Source of the DNA: Micropterix aruncella
Taxonomy: Eukaryota > Arthropoda > Insecta > Lepidoptera > Micropterigidae
Direction: 5' to 3'
Assembly (NCBI GenBank): GCA_944548615.1
Contig: OX155961.1
Coordinates: forward strand, 360,189-424,188
Length of the DNA: 64,000 nt
The position numbers were made by a program, and so were the translations under genes. Shown piece after piece: positions 56,029-64,000 of the stretch. Numbering within the stretch: position 1 is the first letter of the stretch; the number at the start of each line of letters is the position of its first letter. Below the pieces are notes generated by a model, which saw only the letters and a program-made list of their open reading frames with translations, did no database searches and was not told where the DNA came from.

Positions 56029-59000
56029 TACCCTATAACAACATATGGTCTAGCGTGGCGTCGCCGAGGTGAAGTCGAACGCGTCATCACGGTTTCCATC
56101 GTGAAACTGCGGATTCCGGGTATAAATCGCACAAGGTACACAAAAAGGTATTAACTATTGCGTCTATAAGGCATAAAATAAGCTATTCAACAGAAAAAAC
56201 AAAGATTCAAAATTATAACTCCCTTTGATATAAGACAAACAAATTAAACAATTAATTGTATACAACCTAACGCACTTTATCAAGATACAAAATCCAAAAC
56301 AAAGCGCAACAGATAAGCTAAATTCACACACACAAAACACATTACACAACAGAACACACGGTCTAAAGTACCTACAGAACAAAAATCAAACACAAATACT
56401 AATAGTTTATACAAAAAAAAATTTTATAAAATATAAATTTTTTTTTGAAAGGTACTCTCATCCGGCAAGAAGGCGCCGGATTCGGTACCTCACCATGTGG
56501 GCAAATTTAGCCCCAAATTCTTAAAAATATAATAAATATCATTAGTGTATTTTCATTCCCAAATTTAAAAACAAACAATATTTCGAGTCAATGCAATCAA
56601 ACACACTTACACAACACCTGCGTTAAGCGATTATTTATAAATAGATCCGACCGACCAACATACACGGCAGTAGGTATGATAAATCATAATATAGAGATAA
56701 AATCGAGCGCATTTTTACACACAATTAAAACACAAATAAATACATTTCCCTTTGCATGGGCCGTTGCGGCAAAATCAAAGAACAAAGATATTTCTCTACC
56801 TTAATTATATTTATACGCAACTATGCGATTTTTAAAACGGTTCGGTGCTTAACCGTTCGCTTGCGAGAGAAACACCGCCGGACAAGTTCTGGATTTTTTT
56901 TAATTATATATTTACTGGGTTTAGTCTTCATCCTACCGTTAAGGTGAAAACGCAAGGAACTATTATGTTCCGGGTATTCAATGCATCAACTGTCATCGTC
57001 GAATTAAAATCTACATGCTCAGCTCTGTTGTAAAAATACTTCTATATTTTCTATCAATTATTTTATATTTTTTTTGACATACAATCACGCGGCAAGTAGA
57101 TCGTTAGTACTAAGTAGCGACTAGGAACCCCTTCAAAAACCGTTGTAGATTAGTCATAAGCTACAGAAAGCTCTTTGTTCGGTCTTGGCTTTTGCCAAGA
57201 TATGGAATTCTCCATACCATAATTTCTTCATTGTAAGATAAAAAAACCCCCATTGATTTCCCGCAACGTTATTTTTTAAAATGAATAAAAAGCTCCATTA
57301 GTTTGCCCATAAAACACTCATCAAAGTATCACGACAATGATCTTAATTGGATATAAATATTTGGAAAATATTACATATAAATGTCTTAACGCATTTTTTT
57401 TAAAAAACAGTCAAAATATTAAATATAAGTACAAGACGGACAGCTTTAAGAATGAAAGGAAAGTATGTTAGGAAGTCCCTGCATGATGATGAAAGACAGA
57501 AGCGCGAACGGGACACGAAAGAGAAAAACTTAAGTCAAAATACTGAATATTATTATTTAACACTACGACTACAAACTTACATCTGACAAAATTTATATGC
57601 AATAGAAACATCACATACTAAGGACCTCAAAAATCCTGGGAGTTAGGGAGTTGCCTGCGGAACAACGCATAGAGGAACTCTAAAATTTAACTTCATACCA
57701 TCACGAGTGAAAGACCGCGAGGTCTATAAACATCTAGAACTGGTTATTCGTGTAAAGAAAACCACACTGCCGTTCTAATCCCGTCCACAAACAAACAATA
57801 AACACACACGCTCAATTTTTTTTAAAAAACACAAATATACAATATTTTTTATAACTTCCTTTTTTTATAAATTTGAATACCAATACGACCAGAATTCACG
57901 CAAATTAAAATTACGTAATTCGCTTCTGTATATTTCAGATAAGTCGTCAAAATGGTCAATACAAGATTAAAGAGCCGGCCTACAATTTTCATCTCGCCTT
58001 TCACATTATGCTAACAATTATTTGATAAAATAAGCTCGAACGCTTCTACACACTGCACATTGTTGCGAAATATATTATTATTATTATTTTTTATTTTAAA
58101 AAACGTATTAGCAGACATCTATTGGTAGTCTTGCTTTCGTTAGTTAAGGCCGTTTCACTATAAAACACACCATAAATACAAAAATAAACAACATTAAAAC
58201 AATATATCAAAACAATCAATAATTAAAAGGGCACAAAATCAAAGGAAACACCGCTACCCGAAGTACCATTCCTGCAAATGCATATCATAATTTCAAAACT
58301 TAAAATTAAAATATATTATAATTTTTTTAAATCCGGAACCCTTCATAATTTTATTTGTTTATACAAAAAAAAAAAACCGGAAACATTTAGCACCTGCTCT
58401 CCCATACCTACTACACCCCTTTCACCATTTTAATAAACAATTAATTTTTCTGTTCCCCATTGGATTAATTATCTATACGTTCATTTAATAAAGCCTGAAT
58501 ATAATCAAAAATATAACCCGCCGGAATGGATGCTTATAGACCGAGATAAAAAAAGAGTTTAGTTTTTTTCCTTTCCCCTTCCTTTCTTCTAATTTTTTTT
58601 CAAAGAATGTAGCTACAAAAAGTAGCAACATTTCTAATTTATTTATTTCTTTTTGTTTGTTTTTCAACCATGGAATTTCATGTGTAAAGCTGCACAATAT
58701 GAGCACTGCCACTGTTATAATAATTTTTCTTGTTCTTTGTTTATTACTATATTATAATATGTAAGTATACGCATTAAGCAGCACAGTTTAGCTGCATATT
58801 CCTAATTTAAAAAATAATATCATATGTTGAATAGATTTTAAAATGCCTTGTTGGATTAATAATATACCACATTGTGTACCTACGCGTCTCACAATACTTG
58901 TAATTTATAATAATTTAAGTTTTTTTTTTGTTATGTACCAATCTTTCTTATCACGCTTAAAATGTAGCATACAGACAGAACATATGCACCAGTTTTGACC

Positions 59001-60630
59001 CCAATCACATAGGAAATTTAAGAAGTCGGAAAATACATTTATTTTTCTTTAAGATTAAAAACAAAGTTTCGAACGGAATTGTAAAGCGAAGATATGATAA
59101 CACACAAATGGTTACATATACTAGAGCCTCTCCTTCTCTCACCACCTATCCTAGTATTCCAGTAAAAAACTGAGCTAGATAATTGAACGAGATGATGCCG
59201 CATAACTTTTCACGTTCCAGACAATATTTGGAAAATTGGTCATAACCGACCAGACAGTCCAGTGACATTCGGCAAGGCGGGAAGCAAACCTCAAACGTCG
59301 AGCCAAGCTGCTAGATACCATAATGAAGGCAATGCCGACCGAATAAACCAGCCCATAAATCCACGGACCATAATTCTGCCAGCCAACCAGTATGGACATC
59401 CGAAGCCAGGATACCTACTCCAGTCTAGAGGTAAAGATACATTTTCCTATCTCTATATGACAACCAGGACGGCATTCACGATAGACGACATCCGATAGGC
59501 GAGGACCGCAGGAGCGTTCCCTATCAATAGGAACATTATCACTAAACCAGGTGGACCAGGATGCGAAGTCACACAAACCAGACCGCAAGTAACCTCCACA
59601 TATACTATTACCATCAACATGCAAATAAGGACGCTTTAAGTGCCATTTTAGCATCAGCGTAGTGTGTACCCAGTGAAGTGAAATAGTGTTCTCTGGAATA
59701 GACAGGGCATTTAGGCACGAAAATCACCTTCCTTATTACACCCGCTAGCCACAACGCACCGGACTTTTCAAACAAGCGACGTGTAAAAATCTGAATTTCT
59801 TCCGTGCACACAGACTTGAAACAGCTAGTGTAGCACCACGTTTTGTCCCAAGTAGAAGCTCTGCAAAAATTTTCCACCGGACTTTTTTTTTAAACAAGCA
59901 AAGTGACGCAATTTGCCAAGCAGCAGCCCACTTATTATGTTCTTCGAGTTGCCTCGATTAAGATCATCACGACACAACATCAGAAAACTAGGCAACCTAC
60001 TAATGCTCGCCTATTTTTCTCGCAATTCCAAGGTACGGCTCATCAATCGACCACCACGAGACACGCTGTGTGTCTTACCCAAGGCCCTACGACGCGCATA
60101 CGTCGATCTCCAAGCAGCGACCCCACCGAGAGAGCGACGCAGCAACCAGACGATACGCCACGCGCTACGCCCCAGGAGAAGATCAACCCGTCAATTATGT
60201 TAACCCTGTTACGGACAGGCGATATCTTTCACGGCTGAATTCTTTCCCTACATTCACATTTCCTGACTTTCTTAACTCCAATCCTGATATGAATAAGCGT
60301 CATATACTGCAGTCAAAGAAACTCTTATGCACTTTTTGGGATCAAAAAATACTTTGTCAAAAATCATCTTCTCTCGTTTAGGTGTTATTTATTTTTTTTT
60401 ATATTTTTTTAAAATATCTTGATTTGTATCAACCCTTGCAAACAGGGCAAATTTCTTCATTACCGTTACGTACTTATTCTTATTTTTCTTACTGTTACCA
60501 ATATTTATTGTATTAGCGGCTACGCATCGTAGCAAGTAGGGGTTAGTGTACAACACTCGTAGCATTATATCTTTAACATTGATTGCTTATGTAGGTCACC
60601 GGGGACGGTGACTAGGTCTCTATCCGGCAA
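56029..60630 (+). other. 4.6-kb post-pol region, function unknown
   Basis: Extends from the pol stop to the 3' LTR and is mostly AT-rich and non-coding. Points of note: two adjacent hairpins at 57182-57220 ('tcttggcttttgccaaga', 'tatggaattctccata'); a GC-richer section at 59175-60380 where frames 59903-60238, 59913-60203 and 60070-60381 are open in all three plus registers. No envelope-like signal peptide, transmembrane segment or furin site is convincing. It could be a decayed third ORF or a long 3' UTR. I found no clear polypurine tract before the LTR. Confidence 0.5.
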
Positions 60631-62506
60631 TGTTAGGGCCTAGTTTTTATAGTATACAAACTTTAACCTAAATCATTTTAATAATTAATCAGTTAACTTT
60701 ATCCATCGCGCCATAGACGCGATACACCGAGCGGATACGTCTTACCGTATGTAGACGACAAGTCGCGCACATCCCTAATCAATTTTAATCAGTAAGGTAG
60801 AATATTTTTACTTAGAAAAGAGATCTTTCTTCTTTTTTTTTTTTGGGCTGGCAACGACCGAGCAAGACGGTCGAGAAGACACCGGCCGCTCCGCCGTTGG
60901 CGGAGCGGGCCGACTACCGCCCATTTAATTATTCATTTGCACACCAGCCAACACAGTCTAGAACTTAAATTCTGTGAATATCTAAAATCTATAATTAAAC
61001 TCAGTTCAGCGTACCGGGCAAGCCCTCATCGGATTCCGCACCTATCTACAGGCAAGTCTTCTATCAGTAACCATTAGCTTCCTCTCGTAAAATCAGATTT
61101 CAAAAATAATAAATTCAAATTAATAAGATTGCTTTTAAAGCCAAGTCCCCTGTAAATTACCGTTGCCATATCTTCGTTGGTGAATAATTAGAGTCAAGTA
61201 AAATCAAAATTTAGTAATTTGAGTGCGTCAAAATAGAAGTAGGTAGTACGTCGGGTCAGTCATAATTCCCGGTGTCTGAGCATCGCCTTCCGTCTCCTCG
61301 CCTCAACTAATTTTTCTACTATCATCTAAAGGTCGATTTCGGAAAATATAATTTAAAATTTAAAATCGCATCCGGGGAGCAGGCGCTAAAAAATCTAGAA
61401 GCAACCCTCCAATAACTCCCGCGGGTAGCAGTGTCTTCCTTCTCTATTCCAGAACCCAAAGTACCTGTCCAAAATCCCACTTCGCCGAATTAAGCCCTGA
61501 AAATTGAAAGGCTCTAACGTTCAACTTTCCACGAATTTAATTTTAGAATTTTGTCAATTCCAACTACTCGGATTCGCCATATGCTATGGCCTAGCTTTCA
61601 TTTATTATAATTAAAATAAAATATGTTACTCTGTCAAATAAACCTTTCATTTTGGTTAATTAATCATTATTTAGCGAATTAAAGAAATCGAGACGGTACC
61701 TAAAAATACCGCCGGGTCAGAGCGAGCTACAATCTCGTAGGTACCCGACTAACACTGGACAGGGTAATGTTTCAGGGCAAGGGATAAATAAAGAATAATT
61801 TTATAAAAGGAACTTTGAAATTATACATTTTAATTTTATCATTTAGCGGAGAAAAGAACCGCAGTACATTATTTAATTATAGCAGCATCTGCTGGTTTAG
61901 AGCGGACCTAGATTCAAATAGTATTTTCTCTTTTGTAAATATAACCATCATTATTTCCAATAAATTCATTAGACGATTTAGCCATTGATTTATGTAAGAG
62001 CGCGGACCGAGAACGGGGCCGAGCGCTCCAAGCGGGCGCGATCGAGGCGCGCCGGCGCGGTACCTCGTCGGTACACCGATAGAGGGCGCGGTGAGTAAAT
62101 CATAATATTCGATCTCGTCGCCGCAGCGCACTAAACTTGATATCGCTTCTTCTTCTTCTTTTAGTCCTCTCACAAGATATATTGAAATTCATTTTTATAA
62201 TAAAACATAACTAGGGTACTTGACCGTCCATTCAATTTGAATGCTCTCGACTTCAGGACGACGTCAATACAGGATTTTAACCACCCCTGAGCACGACTGA
62301 GCTACCGTGGTATCCTGGCGTCGCTCCACTCCCACGCACAAAGGTAACTTCCCAGGCGGAGGGAGGCCCTTTGCATTTGTTTATGTGGTCTATCATCTAT
62401 TTCTCGCATGTGTAGCTGGCGCCTTTACAAATAAATAAACTTTTATCGTTACACATAGCAGCCATCAAAGACATCTTTATATTTTATTTTATTAAGACAC
62501 ATAACA
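60631..62506 (+). repeat. 3' LTR, 1876 bp (full length)
   Basis: Starts TGTTAGGGCCTAG and ends ATAACA before the TSD ACTT. It contains 951 bp (about 60651-61601) absent from the 5' LTR. At 61582 an imperfect copy of the LTR's own first 20 bases (16 of 20) marks the point where the 5' LTR rejoins. A GC-rich block at 60840-60930 has a palindrome 'gctccgccgttggcggagc'. The shared part encodes a minus-strand 98-codon frame in both LTRs, probably meaningless. Several AATAAA-type signals lie near 61645 and 62430. Confidence 0.75.
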
Positions 62507-62510
62507 ACTT

Positions 62511-63765
62511 TCAGTAGACTACACTCGTAACACAATTACACTTGAGTGTTGCTCTATTTCGTCGAAACAGAGCATGGCGAACAGCTGACGTAATGTGTGT
62601 GGCACAGACAATGCAAAAAATACACAAAAAGCTTGTAATATCTAACAATCTTTAAAATTCCATAAAAACCGTTGCATTTACAGCTAAATAATAAATAAAA
62701 CTGTACGCAAAAAGAACTGCTAAGCGAAACTAGGTGCTATAAAAACTAGTGAAATAGTAAAATAAAAAGAAAAACTTACGAGAGAACTGAGCACAAATGA
62801 AAGAAATTAATATTTTACTGACGAATCGTCGAAGAAACAATAAAAAAATAACGAAACAAACAATAATTGCACAATGAAAATCCAAAAATATAAATAAAGG
62901 AATATAACGTCATCAAAATTGATTTTGTCACTTTTAAATTAGTCCCCACTGAATGTAATACAACTATGCTAGCGCTTGACATAGCCTTCCGTATATTAAA
63001 ACTAAAATATAAAAACATAAACAGTTATAACTAAATTAAAAGACGAAACCCTTTCCTTTATTATTTTTGCTTTGACTTAAAATAAACTTGTAATTATTTT
63101 ACGACTATATACAAATATAATACGAAATTGCGTGGCGAGGACACCAACACATTTATTAGACCATTTGTGGTTATCTCTTCGGAAGTGCCTCTGGCGCCAG
63201 CACCCTACACACTAATGTGACAGCTGCCGGCGGATGACCGGCGGCTTCTGAGTTTTATTTTTAATAGATAAAATAATAAAATTTACTATGGAAATACATC
63301 TGTTCCTTTTTCCGTTTAAATTACAAAGTCAGTACTCAAAACGGTATTAATAGCATTTTATGAGAAATAAAGCAATGGACACGATAAAATAAAAAAATAA
63401 AAGCGAATAATCCTCCAGGTCTTTCTAGACCTGTACGGGCACATGTCCAAACAGGGCGGATAAATGGGCATCTGAATTTGTTAGTTACGTTCCTCATATT
63501 TAAGGCCCAGCGACAGGCAAATGGCATTTTCCTTGAGGATTATATGTATTATCGTACTTATTAGAGGATTATATTAGGTAGCCAAATATCTGATATAACA
63601 ATAATTATAATAAAAAAACTTTGTTTTTAGTAAAATAAAGTAAGCTTATTGCCTTGCGGCAATATCTATCAGCTAACTTACATATATAATACAAGTATAG
63701 CTTTGGCTATACAAAAAAAAAAAAACAAACAGAACAACTTTAACAAAGAGAAACACCGACTCCAT
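62511..63765. other. no gene seen
   Basis: AT-rich flank of the retrotransposon. A small hairpin, ATTGCC/GGCAAT, sits at 63647-63662. Nothing coding. Confidence 0.5.
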
Positions 63766-64000
63766 TTTTTTTATAAGTGCAGCAGCCACATCATGGTGAT
63801 ACTTAGAACGGGCTATCATAATTGAATGCGTATACTACATTTTATGTATGTGCTGTTGACCATTGAGGAGTTCCCTCGTTGGTGCAGCAGTCCATGGTGA
63901 AACTTAGAACGGGCTGTCGTAATTCAATTCATATACTTACAAAATTTTATGTCTGTGCTGTTGACCGTTGAAGAGTTCCCTCATCGGGAGCCAACCCTGG
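63766..64000 (-). repeat. composite interspersed repeat C (copy 4, cut by window end)
   Basis: 'ttataagtgcagcagccaca', 'agaacgggctatcataattg', 'gctgttgaccattgaggagt' and a second unit with the same words. Same orientation as the 14.3- and 26.4-kb copies. Continues beyond the window. Confidence 0.6.

Larger units (their letters stand above)
49789..62510 (+). mobile_element. Ty3/gypsy LTR retrotransposon, near-complete
   Basis: Two LTRs, tRNA-Lys-like primer site, gag, pol in -1 register, and a 4.6-kb tail region. ACTT flanks the element (49789-49792 and 62507-62510) as a 4-bp TSD. Shared LTR sequence shows no difference I could find over about 905 bp, and gag and pol are free of stops, so insertion is recent. 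Pol order is protease, RT, RNase H, integrase, which is Metaviridae (Ty3/gypsy). The tRNA-Lys primer site, long LTR and long post-pol region recall the Osvaldo/Ulysses group of insect elements (inference). Confidence 0.9.

Noticed and set aside
59903..60381. Envelope gene of the gypsy element
   Set aside because: Three overlapping frames of about 100 codons, none with signal peptide, transmembrane helix or a match I recognise.

Overview
The window reads as nuclear DNA of an insect, most likely a moth or butterfly. It is AT-rich, has no bacterial gene organisation, and is built almost entirely of transposable elements and their debris. The family set (Helitrons whose 5' end carries a TATATATAAAAATGAATCGCCG-type terminus, a DD41D mariner, hAT, piggyBac-like and fold-back elements, several LINE clades, tRNA-derived SINEs, a Ty3/gypsy element) points to Lepidoptera. 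That assignment is inference from repeat types; no diagnostic host gene is present. I found no convincing host protein-coding gene and no previously undescribed biological system. The interest lies in element structure and nested insertions that can be read from target-site duplications (TSDs).

Layout. 1-5 kb: end of a piggyBac-like repeat, then a 3.3-kb TIR element with a TTA TSD (1163-4467) carrying a tRNA-derived SINE. 5.3-5.8 kb: truncated LINE. 7.2-8.9 kb: old copy of a ~660-bp retroposon family (family S here) and a piggyBac-like element with a nested fold-back repeat. 10.9-17.8 kb: composite repeat C (two copies), a 0.5-kb fold-back element, two Helitrons on the minus strand (one with a broken Helitron gene) and a LINE 3' end with a (TA)n array. 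19-24.7 kb: a second LINE end, a 285-bp (TA)n array, two decayed mariner transposase copies (one split by a hAT element with a perfect 8-bp TSD), a fold-back MITE and a 120-bp tandem repeat. 25-30.7 kb: LINE 3' ends, repeat C with an 88-bp LINE insertion, two family S copies and an 825-bp LINE fragment with an RNase H domain.

31.7-33.0 kb: a near-intact DD41D (rosa-type) mariner with 31-bp TIRs and a 370-codon open frame, but no ATG. 33.5-36.4 kb: SINE, Helitron, and a dispersed repeat R interrupted by family S. 37.7-42 kb: the only stretches that could be host regulatory DNA, namely a CpG-rich block ending in a consensus splice donor, and a CACGT cluster with a CRE and TATA. 42.5-48.7 kb: more family S copies (one containing a truncated inverted copy of its own family), piggyBac-like and MITE elements, and a perfect 32-nt palindrome.

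49.8-62.5 kb: a young 12.7-kb Ty3/gypsy retrotransposon with intact gag and pol in -1 register, a textbook A AAA AAC frameshift site followed by a stem, a tRNA-Lys-like primer site, a 4.6-kb segment of unknown function after pol, and LTRs of unequal length (925 and 1876 bp). The window closes with another copy of composite repeat C.
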